NCBI GenBank assembly: GCA_026874595.1
Contig: CM049308.1
Location: forward strand, 96,520,624 to 96,584,623
DNA length: 64,000 nucleotides
Reading direction: 5' to 3'
Source: Sipunculus nudus
Taxonomy: Eukaryota; Annelida; Sipuncula; Golfingiida; Sipunculidae
The notes below the pieces were generated by a model, which saw nothing but the letters and a program-made list of their open reading frames with translations, did no database searches and had not been told where the DNA came from. Both the position numbers and the translations under genes were made by a program. Positions 39,801 through 50,497 of this stretch are shown piece by piece. Position 1 is the stretch's first letter. Every line of letters begins with the position of its first letter.

Positions 39801-42800
39801 AGAGGAGGAATGTGGATCACATGACTTACCTCCAATTGACACTCCCACATACACTGTGTAGAGGAGGAATGTGGATCACATGACTTACCTCCAATTGACA
39901 CTCCCACATACACTGTGTAGAGGAGGAATGTGGATCACATGACTTACCTCCAATAGACAGTCCCACATACACTGTGTAGAGGAGGAATGTGGATCACATG
40001 ACTTACCTCCAATTGACACTCCCACATACACTGTGTAGAGGAGGAATGTGGATCACATGACTTACCTCCAATAGACAGTCCCACATACGCTGCGTAGAGG
40101 AGGAATGTGGATCACATGACTTACCTCCAATTGACACTCCCACATACACTGTGTAGAGGAGGAATGTGGATCACATGACTTACCTCCAATTGACACTCCC
40201 AAATACACTTTGTAGAGGAGGAATGTGGATCACATGACTTACCTCCAATTGACACTCCCACATACACTGTGTAGAGGAGGAATGTGGATCACATGACTTA
40301 CCTCCAATTGACACTCCCACATACACTGTGTAGAGGAGGAATGTGGATCACATGACTTACCTCCAATAGACAGTCCCACATACACTGTGTAGAGGAGAAA
40401 TGTGGATTACATGACTTACCTCCAAGATACACTCCCACATACACTGTGTAGAGGAGGAATGTGGATTACATGACTTACCTCCAATTGACACTCCCACATA
40501 CACTGTGTAGAGGAAGAATGTGGATTACATGACTTACCTCCAATTGACACTCCCACATACACTGTGTAGAGGAGAAATGAGGATAACATGACTTACCTCC
40601 AATAGACACTCCCAGATACCCTGTGTAGAGGAAGAATGTGGATCACATGACTTACCTCCAATTGACACTCCCACATACACTGTGTAGAGGAGGAATGTGG
40701 ATCACATGACTTACCTCCAATAGACACTCCCACATACGCTGTGTAGAGGAAGAATGTGGATCACATGACTTACCTCCAATTGACACTCCCACATACACTG
40801 TGTAGAGGAGGAATGAGGATCACATGACTTACCTCCAACAGACACTCCCACATACACTGTGTAGAGGAAGAATGTGGATCACATGACTTACCTCCAAGAG
40901 ACACTCCCACATACACTGTGTAGAGGAAGAATGTGGATCACATGACTTACCTCTAACAGACACTCGAACATACACTGTGTAGAGGAGGAATGTGGATCAC
41001 ATGACTTATCTCCAACAGACACTCCCACATACACTGTGTAGAGGAGGAATGTGGATTACATGACTTACCTCCAATTGACACTTCCACATACGCTGCATAG
41101 AGGAGGAATGTGGATCACATGACTTACCTCCAATTGACACTTCCACATACACTGTGTAGAGGAGAAATGTGGATTACATGACTTACCTCCAAGAGACACT
41201 CCCACATACACTGTGTAGAGCAGGAATGTGGATCACATGACTTACCTCCAATTGACACTTCCACATACGCTGCATAGAGGAGGAATGTGGATTACATGAC
41301 TTACCTCCAATTGACACTCCCACATGTGCTGTGTAGAGGAGGAATGTGGATCACATGACTTACCTCCAAGAGACACTCCCACATATGCTGCGTAGAGGAG
41401 GAATGAGGATTACATGACTTACCTCCAATAGACACTCCCACATAACCTGTGTAGAGGAAGAATGTGGATCACATAACTTACCTCCAATTGACACTCCCAC
41501 ATACACTGCGTAGAGGAGGAATGTGGATCACATGACTTACCTCCAATAGACACTCCCACATACGCTGTGTAGAGGAGGAATGAGGATCACATGACTTACC
41601 TCCAATTGACACTCCCACATACACTGTGTAGAGGAAGAATGTGGATCACATGTCTTACCTCCAATAGACACTCCCACATGCGCTGTGTAGAGGAGGAATG
41701 AGGATCACATGACTATCCTCCAATAGACACTCCCACATACACTGTGTAGAGGAAGAATGTGGATCACATGACTTACCTCCAATAGACACTCCCACATACA
41801 CTGTGTAGAGGAGGAATGAGGATCACATGACTTACCTCCAATAGACACTCCCACATGCGCTGTGTAGAGGAGGAATGTGGATCACATGACTTACCTCCAA
41901 GAGACACTCCCACATACCCTGTGTAGAGGAGGAATGTGGATCACATGACTTACCTCCAACAGACACTCCCACATACACTGTGTGGAGGAGGAATGTGGAT
42001 CACATGACTTACCTCGAATTGACACTCCCACATACACTGTGTAGAGGAGGAATGAGGATCACATGACTTACCTCCAACAGACACTCCCACATACACTGTG
42101 TGGAGGAGGAATGTGGATCACATGACTTACTTCCAACAGACACTCCCACATACCCTGTGTAGAGGAGGAATGTGGATCACATGACTTATCTCCAACAGAC
42201 ACTCCCACATACACTGTGTAGAGGAAGAATATGGATCACATGACTTACCTCCAACAGACACTCCCACATACACTGTGTAGAGGAGGAATGTGGATCACAT
42301 GACTTATCTCCAACAGACACTCCCACATACACTGTGTAGAGGAAGAATGTGGATCACATGACTTACCTCCAATAGACACTCCCACATACACTGTGTAGAG
42401 GAAGAATGTGGATCACATGACTTACCTCCAACAGACACTCCCACATACACTGTGTAGAGGAGGAATGTGGATCACATGACTTATCTCCAACAGACACTCC
42501 CACATACACTGTGTAGAGGAAGAATGTGGATCACATGACTTACCTCCAACAGACACTCCCACATACACTGTGTAGAGGAAGAATGTGGATCACATGACTT
42601 ACCTCCAACAGACACTCCCACATACACTGTGTAGAGGAAGAATGTGGATCACATGACTTACCTCCAACAGACACTCCCACATACACTGTGTAGAGGAGGA
42701 ATGTGGATCACATGACTTACCTCCAATTGACACTCCCACATACACTGTGTAGAGGAGGAATGTGGATCACATGACTTATCTCCAACAGACACTCCCACAT

Positions 42801-45800
42801 ACACTGTGTAGAGGAAGAATGTGGATCACATGACTTACCTCCAACAGACACTCCCACATACACTGTGTAGAGGAGGAATGTGGATCCCATGACTTACCTC
42901 CAATTGACACTCCCACATACACTGTGTAGAGGAGGAATGTGGATCACATGACTTACATCCAATTGACACTCCCACATACGCTACGTAGTGGAGGAATGTG
43001 GATCACATGACTTACCTCCAATAGACACTCCCACATACAAAGTGTAGAGGAAGAATGTGGATCACATGACTTGCCTCCAACAGACACTCCCACATACACT
43101 GTGTAGAGGAAGAATGTGGATCACATGACTTACCTCCAACAGACACTCCCACATACACTGTGTGGAGGAGGAATGTGGATCACATGACTTACTTCCAACA
43201 GACACTCCCACATACCCTGTGTAGAGGAGGAATGTGGATCACATGACTTATCTCCAACAGACACTCCCACATACACTGTGTAGAGGAAGAATATGGATCA
43301 CATGACTTACCTCCAACAGACACTCCCACATACACTGTGTAGAGGAGGAATGTGGATCACATGACTTATCTCCAACAGACACTCCCACATACACTGTGTA
43401 GAGGAAGAATGTGGATCACATGACTTACCTCCAACAGACACTCCCACATACACTGTGTAGAGGAAGAATGTGGATCACATGACTTACCTCCAACAGACAC
43501 TCCCACATACACTGTGTAGAGGAGGAATGTGGATCACATGACTTATCTCCAACAGACACTCCCACATACACTGTGTAGAGGAAGAATGTGGATCACATGA
43601 CTTACCTCCAACAGACACTCCCACATACACTGTGTAGAGGAGGAATGTGGATCACATGACTTACCTCCAACAGACACTCCCACATACACTGTGTAGAGGA
43701 GGAATGTGGATCACATGACTTATCTCCAACAGACACTCCCACATACACTGTGTAGAGGAAGAATGTGGATCACATGACTTACCTCCAACAGACACTCCCA
43801 CATACACTGTGTAGAGGAGGAATGTGGATCCCATGACTTACCTCCAATTGACACTCCCACATACACTGTGTAGAGGAGGAATGTGGATCACATGACTTAC
43901 ATCCAATTGACACTCCCACATACGCTACGTAGTGGAGGAATGTGGATCACATGACTTGCCTCCAACAGACACTCCCACATACACTGTGTAGAGGAAGAAT
44001 GTGGATCACATGACTTACCTCCAATAGACACTCCCACATACACTGTGTGGAGGAGGAATGTGGATCACATGACTTACATCCAATTGACACTCACACATAC
44101 GCTACGTAGAGGAGGAATGTGGATCACATGACTTACCTCCAATAGACACTCCCACATACGCTGTGTAGAGGAGGAATGTGGATCACATGACTTACCTCCA
44201 ACAGACACTCCCACATACACTGTGTAGAGGAAGAATGTGGATCACATGACTTACCTCCAATTGACACTCCCACATACACTGCGTAGAGGAGGAATGTGGA
44301 TCACATGACTTACTCCAACAGACACTCCCACATACACTGTGTAGAGGAAGAATGTGGATTACATGACTTACCTCCAATAGGCACTCCCACATACGCTGCG
44401 TAGAGGAGGAATTTGGATTACATGACTTACCTCCAATAGACACTCCCACATACGCTGTGTAGAGGAGGAATGTGGATCACATGACTTACCTACAATAGAC
44501 ACTCCCACAAACCCTGTGTGGAGGAGGAATGTGGATCACATGACTTACCTCCAACAGACACTCCCACATACGCTGTGTAGAGGAGGAATGTGGATCACAT
44601 GACTTACCTCCAAGAGACACTCCCACATACCCTGTGTAGTGGAAGAATGTGAATCACATGACTTACCTCCAATAGACACTCCCACATACCCTGTGTAGAG
44701 GAAGAATGTGGATTATATGACTTACCTCCAATAGACACTCCCACATACGCTGCGTAGAGGAGGAATTTGGATTACATGACTTACCTCCAACAGACACTCC
44801 AACATACACTGTGTAGAGGAAGAATGTGGATTACATGACTTACCTCCAATAGACACTCCCACATACGCTGCATAGAGGAGGAATTTGGATTACATGACTT
44901 ACCTCCAATAGACACTCCCACATACGCTGTGTAGAGGAGGAATGTGGATCACATGACTTACCTCCAACAGACACTCCCACATACGCTGTGTAGAGGAAGA
45001 ATGTGGATCACATGACTTACCTCCAACAGACACTCCCACATACACTGTGTAGAGGAGGAATGTGGATCACATGACTTACCTCCAATAGACACTCCCACAT
45101 ACGCTGCGTAGAGGAGGAATTTGGATTACATGACTTACCTCCAATAGACACTCCCACATACGCTGTGTAGAGGAGGAATGTGGATCACATGACTTACCTA
45201 CAATAGACACTCCCACATACCCTGTGTGGAGGAGGAATGTGGATCACATGACTTACCTCCAAGAGACACTCCCACATACGCTGTGTAGAGGAGGAATGTG
45301 GATCACATGACTTACCTCCAAGAGACACTCCCACATACACTGTGTAGTGGAAGAATGTGAATCACATGACTTACCTCCAATAGACACTCCCACATACCCT
45401 GTGTAGAGGAAGAATGTGGATTACATGACTTACCTCCAATAGACACTCCCACATACGCTGTGTAGAGGAGGAATTTTGGATTACATTACTTACCTCCAAC
45501 AGACACTCCCACATACACTGTGTAGAGGAAGAATGTGGATTACATGACTTACCTCCAATAGACAGTCCCACATACACTGTGTAGAGGAGGAATGTGGATC
45601 ACATGACTTACCTCCAACAGACACTCCCACATACGCTGTGTAGAGGAAGAATGTGGATCACATGACTTACCTCCAAGAGACACTCCCACATACACTGTGT
45701 AGAGGAGGAATGTGGATCACATGACTTACCTCCAACAGACACTCCCACATACACTGTGTAGAGGAGGAATGTGGATCACATGACTTACCTCCAAGAGACA

Positions 45801-46243
45801 CTCCTACATACACTGTGTAGAGGAGGAATGTGGATCACATGACTTACCTCCAATAGACACTCCCACATACACTGTGTAGAGGAGGAATGTGGATCACATG
45901 ACTTACCTCCAATAGACACTCCCACATACGCTGTGTAGAGGAGGAATGTGGATCACATGACTTACCTCCAAGAGACACTCCCACATACACTGTGTAGACG
46001 AGGAATGTGGATCACATGACTAACCTCCAAGAGACACTCCCACATACACTATGTAGAGGAGGAATTTGGATCACATGACTTACCTCCAACAGACACTCCC
46101 ACATACACTGTGTAGAGGAGGAATTTGGATCACATGACTTACCTCCAACAGACACTCCCACATACGGTGCTTAGAGGAGGAATGTGGATCACATGACTTA
46201 CCTCCAATAGATACTCCCACATACGCTGCGTAGAGGAGGAATG
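36807..46243 (-). repeat. 59-bp minisatellite derived from an exon end plus its splice donor, about 155 copies
   Basis: Read on the gene strand, each unit contains ATTCCTCCTCTACGC, then TATGTGGGAGTATCTATTGG and AG, the end of the helix 5-6 exon, followed by GTAAGTCATGTGATCCA, the first intron bases. That is 42 coding plus 17 intronic bases. The right-most unit is the real exon end (46202-46243). The array runs leftward through the intron for about 9.4 kb and degrades near 36807. Units vary mainly at two to four positions (CTATTGG, CTGTTGG, CAATTGG or CTCTTGG; TACGC or TACAC). Most keep GTAAGT. A minority carry changes such as ATAAGT, TTAAGT or GCAAGT. A foreign 227-bp patch interrupts it at 37876-38102. 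Copy number is estimated from length divided by 59. Confidence 0.95.
37876..38102 (+). repeat. 227-bp patch inside the 59-bp array, copied from 35809-36035
   Basis: The 59-bp repeat breaks off at CAGACACCTAATCTAGG and resumes after ATCCATGCAAAGAA. The sequence between is a same-orientation copy of 35809-36035, part of a 336-bp core monomer with its GGTGGTGCCACC motif. I see one clear mismatch by eye (CAGACACTG against CAGAAACTG). The source lies about 2 kb to the left, just outside the array. Near-identity and lack of element ends suggest template switching or break repair rather than transposition. Confidence 0.85.
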
Positions 46244-46337
46244 CAGAGAGGTCTCCCACCGTGATCTGAGACTCTGTCATCATCAGACCACCATAGTAAA
46301 ACACAGACAGAACTATCAGGTTTCCTGCCATACCAGT
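46202..46337 (-). CDS. ABCB10: ABCB10-like transporter, exon encoding transmembrane helices 5 and 6
   Basis: The 136-bp exon starts in phase 0 after TTTTAG and leaves one base of the next codon (phase 1). It encodes TGMAGNLIVLSVFYYGG, then a short loop (MTESQITVGDLS), then FLLYAAYVGVSIG. These are helices 5 and 6 of the half-transporter, and the GNLIVLSV.Y.GG and VGVSIGGLSSFY patterns match ABCB10 closely. The donor is GTAAGT at 46201-46196. The last 42 bp of this exon (46202-46243) together with the first 17 intron bases are the unit of the 59-bp array that follows directly in the intron, so the true exon end is also the first repeat copy. Use of a later donor copy would add 59 bp, shift the frame, and meet a TAA created at the exon/intron junction in one of the frames. 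Confidence 0.9.
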
Positions 46338-47270
46338 CTAAAATAAGAAAGTACCAGTCTAAAATGAGAAAGTTCCAGTCTAAAACTAGATTGGCTTTGT
46401 TTTTGCAGTGAGAAAACGGATAAATGCACCCCCTTTGGGCCATCCCAAAACATTAGGATTATAAATATGCACTATCTCAAAACAATGATTCTAGATTTTG
46501 GATATGACCTTGAAGGTCACGTTCAAGGTCACCACTTTTGGAAATTAGATGAGATTTTGGCAGAAAGAACTGTTGTGTCAAATTTGAGGATAAAATGTAA
46601 AAAACTTCAAAAGTTAAGGGGTTCACAAAAATTTCAAATTTTGACAGATTTGACCTTGAAGATTTAAAGATGAAGGTCAAGGTCACCATGTGTCAAACTT
46701 GTCCAAGATTTTTGGATAAACAATTAGTATTTAAAATTTCAAAGGAAAATATTCAGGCCTTTAAAAGTTATCGTATTCACAAGATATCCTACAGACGACA
46801 ACAACTGACCATGATAGATGACTAATCACCAACAGGTGTCGCCAGCAGGGACATAAATTCATTGAACTTTTTGCAGTAACTGCCAGGTGCTCCCATCTGT
46901 TGAGCGTGGTTAAAACTATTTGCACTTAGTCACCAAAGACTTTAAAACCATCCCAGACTTGAAGGCAGAAGTGGAGGATATAAATTCCTTGAACTTGCTT
47001 GTTGTTTCTACAAATGACTTGTTTTTATGACTGTTTTAATGTAACTAGATATGAACTGTTTTTATTCCTGTACTGATTTATACCACCTAAAAAATGTTTT
47101 ATGACTATGATAATGTTTACCATAATTCATCTGTTTTCAAATTGGAAGTGTCTAGGCAGCTGACAATGTGACTGTGGAGCATCAGAGGATTCTATACACA
47201 CTTTTAATTTGTGTTTGATTTTTACAGATTTTAGATTCATAATAACTCATGCACAATACATAGGTCTATA
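46338..47270. other. ABCB10 intron sequence with clustered AAGGTCA sites
   Basis: Mostly unique AT-rich intron downstream (gene strand) of exon 56556. No exon is expected or seen here. It contains two related phrases, GACATAAATTCATTGAACTT (46850) and ATATAAATTCCTTGAACTTG (46978), and the nuclear-receptor-like half-sites described separately. Confidence 0.6.
46505..46685. promoter_or_regulatory. Cluster of four TCAAGGTCA extended half-sites
   Basis: TGACCTTGA at 46505-46513, TCAAGGTCA at 46523-46531, TGACCTTGA at 46651-46659 and TCAAGGTCA at 46677-46685, two in each orientation. TCAAGGTCA is the consensus for monomer-binding receptors of the ERR/SF-1 type. This is motif matching only. Similar phrases are common in invertebrate repeats, so this may be repeat-derived. 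Confidence 0.3.
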
Positions 47271-47271
47271 T

Positions 47272-47692
47272 ATACATATATTTCAGGACTTAAACACACT
47301 TACTTGTGTTCGACAGCTCTGTTACGTTAGGTCCCTTACGGGCCCCTAAGGACCTCAATGTGCAATAAACCATACAATGGAAGATAATCAGCAAAGCCAG
47401 AGCATACTCCACATCATCTAAATCATGTAACCTTTGTTTTGAGGAAAAGTACTTTATTATTCACCACCCCTTGTTATGCACCCTTTACAAAAGAAATGAA
47501 ATCGCAGCAACATGCAGGCACCGATCAAAACACCTCCTGACTAACTACAAATCCCCTGTGTCAACTATTAGGAGCCCCAACAAGACCACTCAGTGTTCCT
47601 GAAGAGTGGGGGCCCGTAGGGGCCCTTAGGAAACAGAGCTGTCAAACACAAGTAAGTGTGTCCTGAAAGTAAGTCAAGTAAGTCCTGAAATA
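47272..47692. mobile_element. MITE-like element with about 70-bp inverted repeats
   Basis: The left arm starts CATATATTTCAGGACTTAAA and includes CACACTTACTTGTGTTCGAC, AGCTCTGTTACG and TTACGGGCCCC. The right arm (about 47600-47690) is its inverted complement, with CAGAGCTGTCAAACACAAGT, AAGTGTGTCC and CCTGAAATATATG. About 250 bp of non-coding sequence lies between. Target duplication unclear, possibly TA. Confidence 0.65.
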
Positions 47693-47767
47693 TATGTATT
47701 ACAGCTCCTAGTATTTGTTGAGCACTTTAAAACCCCATGATCTTTCAACAATCTTATATATATATAC

Positions 47768-48741
47768 AGTGAAACTCCTACTTGCGGACAACTCACTAAT
47801 GCTGACACTAAATCTCAGTCCCTTCAAATTTGCCTCTATATTATGTTTAACGTAAACTCAGTAAAGCGGACAACTCACTATCCCAGACAACTGACAAAAT
47901 TTCCCGTCCCGCACGCATATCCAGTATATATTTTGACCCTCTAAAAAGGACAGACATCGCGAGTTCTATTTTTGTTCATATATCTGCCGGGAGTTGGCGC
48001 TCTGAGGTTGTAACCTCACATGACCCGTTTGGTCAAAGCAACAGCCTGAGGACAAGTGTAATTTGATAAACCATCATGATGTTACATGTGAATATTCAGT
48101 CGAAATTGTTGTTTATTTCTATAAATGTGTAGATATTACAATCATTACTTTATTAAGACTGACTGGTCAATCAGTAAAAAAACTGAGCTTTCGACAGCTT
48201 AACATTTGACAAAACCTGCATCAAAGACTAAAAGTTTGTGCATTGCGATCAGCGTCCGAACCGGGGAGCCTCCACTAGTTAGCACTTTGTTACTGTGAAT
48301 GCGTGTGAAGGCTATCCTATGTGAAGACAAATAATCATGCTGTCCCAATGCTGTCAATAATCAACCTTCAATATACCTAGTGCAACCATCCATGAACTAT
48401 ACTTACTTAAAAGATGAAGCACTTTACGTTAAAGTGAAACTGCCTAGATTAGTGTGTGAGGCCTAGCTGATGAAGTTGAAAGAGATAAAGAAAATGTTTG
48501 TCTTTTCCTATATATTCCTTAATATTTTATAAATTACAAAGGCATATTTAAGCTATTTTGAAAATTATTAAAATAAAGTTTATGTATTTAAAATTAAGTT
48601 TAAACATAATCAAATCATTGGGTATCAGTAAAATTCAATGAAGAATTGACGCAATATTGCATACTCCTCTAAACAGGACAACTCACTAATACGGACAAAA
48701 TTGTCCAGTCCCTTGGGTGTACAGCTAAAAGGAGTTTCACT
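47768..48741. mobile_element. Tigger/pogo-like non-autonomous element
   Basis: Left end CAGTGAAACTCCTACTTGCG followed by GACAACTCACTAATGCTGAC. The right end is inverted: ACTAATACGGACAAAATTGT ... AAAAGGAGTTTCACTA, within TA-rich flanks. A second GCGGACAACTCACTATCCC lies at 47858. No transposase. The LTR retrotransposon sits directly against its right end. Confidence 0.6.
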
Positions 48742-48746
48742 ATATA

Positions 48747-49482
48747 TTATGTTACGGTCCCTTTTCACACCAAACAACTCAGGCCGAACCGTAACACATA
48801 TGCTCAGACACGTTCTCTTCAAATGAATACGTAACCAAAATATGGGTGCAAAAACAGTACTATATTACTAGATTACAATATTTACATTCATACACAAATA
48901 ATATAATAGTCAATACATAACGTAATTTATAACCAAGTCTCTGACGAAAACTGAGTCTCTAAATAACGAACTGTAACGAAATACTTAACTGAATCCGGTA
49001 TACGAGAAACTGAAGTCCATCATCAACACATAATTCGGGCACACACAAAACTGAAGTCCTGTATTAATCCATGTGGCACCAAACAAACATAAAGTCTCTC
49101 CTCTTCCTAAATAATAAAGTTCATGGCGTAGTTCATGGCATTCCGTGGGCTTGGGGACCAAGAGCCCACGGTCACGGTCCCCGGGGATAACAGCAACGTG
49201 GCGTAGCAAAGTCAATAGTCCCGCCTCGTACTGCAGGCGAGTTCGTTTTATAGGTTTTCAACAATGGGTGGAAACCGCAGAAGTTTGTGGTTTTGCCTGA
49301 GAGAAACGATAGCGCCGGCAGAACTGCAAAACCAGTACTGAATGGTCCAAGAATAGTTTTTATGTTTCTCAAAGCGCGTCAGTAGTCAATGATAGCGGGG
49401 TGGATCCATAAGAGTGGAAACGGGGGCGGCCACACCACTTCGTGGCGCCATCCTCCGATGTCCGGGTGACGTCCATGCAACA
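48747..49482 (-). repeat. 3' LTR of the Gmr1-like retrotransposon
   Basis: 736 bp, near-identical to 54694-55429. Its outer end abuts ATATA (48742-48746), the right edge of a Tigger-like inverted-repeat element, so the retrotransposon probably landed at that element's TA-rich end. Confidence 0.93.
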
Positions 49483-49494
49483 CCCCCACCCTTA
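49483..49494 (-). other. Polypurine tract of the LTR retrotransposon
   Basis: The element strand reads TTAAGGGTGGGGG immediately before the 3' LTR, the expected place and composition for plus-strand priming. Confidence 0.7.
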
Positions 49495-49717
49495 AAAGAA
49501 AGAAGGTAAGGAGAGCAAAGCATTAGCACTGTATGACGAGTATATGAGTAGTTTGACATCTTAAGCATTAGTTTATGCTTCTTACAGCTAATTAATTATC
49601 ATCATCACAAATAGTATAATCAGCAATATCTTAATACATGTAATATATGTAATACAACTCTTCCAAAAGGACAGAACATATCCGAGGCTATGACAAGAGT
49701 CAATCATCAGATCAAAA
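49495..49717 (-). other. 3' untranslated segment of the LTR retrotransposon
   Basis: AT-rich non-coding sequence between the end of RNase H and the polypurine tract. No envelope-like open frame is present. Confidence 0.6.
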
Positions 49718-50470
49718 TTAATGACGTCTTGATAACGTATCAGCGATTATATTATCGGAGCCCTTGATGTGTTTGATAACTAGGTTAAACTCTGACAGGG
49801 CTAGACTCCATCTCATTAATCTCTGATTATTATTCTTCATCTTATGAAGAAATGTTATGGGATTATGATCTGTATAAACAGTTATATCATAAGGCGTAGA
49901 GCCCAAATATACTTCAAAGTGCTGTAACGCCATCAATAGTGACAGAGTTTCCTTTTCAATAGTAGAATAATTCTTTTGATGAGGTAAAAATTTCTTTGAA
50001 TAGTAGCAAACCGGATGACTTATGCTAAAGTCATCGTCTTGGATGAGCACAGCGCCTACACCACAATCGCTGGCATCCGTCATGAGAGAAAACGGTTTAT
50101 CAAAATTTGGAGGCTGTAACACAGGTGCACTTTGTAATATAGCTTTGGCTCTTTCAAAAGCATTTTGACAGTTTTTATTCCAATGGAATTTTCTGTCCTT
50201 TTTCAATAGGTCCGTTAACGGATTCACAACTTCTGCAAAGTTTTGACAAAATTTCCTGTAATACCCAGTCATTCCTAAGAATCGCATTAGTTCCTTGCGA
50301 TTAGTAGGAACTGGAAATTCTACGATAGCAGATACTTTACTGGCAATTGGTTTTACACAACCTTGACCTACTTCGTGCCCTAAATATGTTACAGTTGCAC
50401 GACAAAAATCACTCTTGGCAAGATTAACTGTCAATCCTGCTTTTTTCAGTCTCTCAAAGAATTCTACCAA
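49718..50470 (-). CDS. Retrotransposon Pol, reverse transcriptase thumb and RNase H (after in-frame stop)
   Basis: 250 codons in the same frame as the upstream Gag-Pol part; the bases from 50497 to 50471 are open, so only the TAA at 50498-50500 separates them. It begins VEFFERLKKAGLTVNLAKSD and YLGHEV, the end of the gypsy-type reverse transcriptase, then FLGMTGYYRKF and the RNase H domain with TDASD, the ETLSLLMAL glutamate region, VYTDH and DTLSRRH at the end. As it stands this part has its own methionine but no visible way of being translated separately. A short Asn-His codon repeat (AATCAC units) follows the stop. Confidence 0.88.
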   Translation of the reverse strand: MVEFFERLKKAGLTVNLAKSDFCRATVTYLGHEVGQGCVKPIASKVSAIVEFPVPTNRKELMRFLGMTGYYRKFCQNFAEVVNPLTDLLKKDRKFHWNKNCQNAFERAKAILQSAPVLQPPNFDKPFSLMTDASDCGVGAVLIQDDDFSISHPVCYYSKKFLPHQKNYSTIEKETLSLLMALQHFEVYLGSTPYDITVYTDHNPITFLHKMKNNNQRLMRWSLALSEFNLVIKHIKGSDNIIADTLSRRH

Positions 50471-50497
50471 ACTTTGTTTATGATTGTGATTGTGATT

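Noticed and set aside
36839..46230. CRISPR-like appearance of a regular short repeat
   Set aside because: Units are directly tandem without spacers and derive from an exon end; the locus is eukaryotic.
48985..49372. Minus-strand open frames in the LTR, repeated at 54932-55319
   Set aside because: Identical copies exist because both LTRs are near-identical; no family resemblance, and LTRs of this group do not encode proteins.
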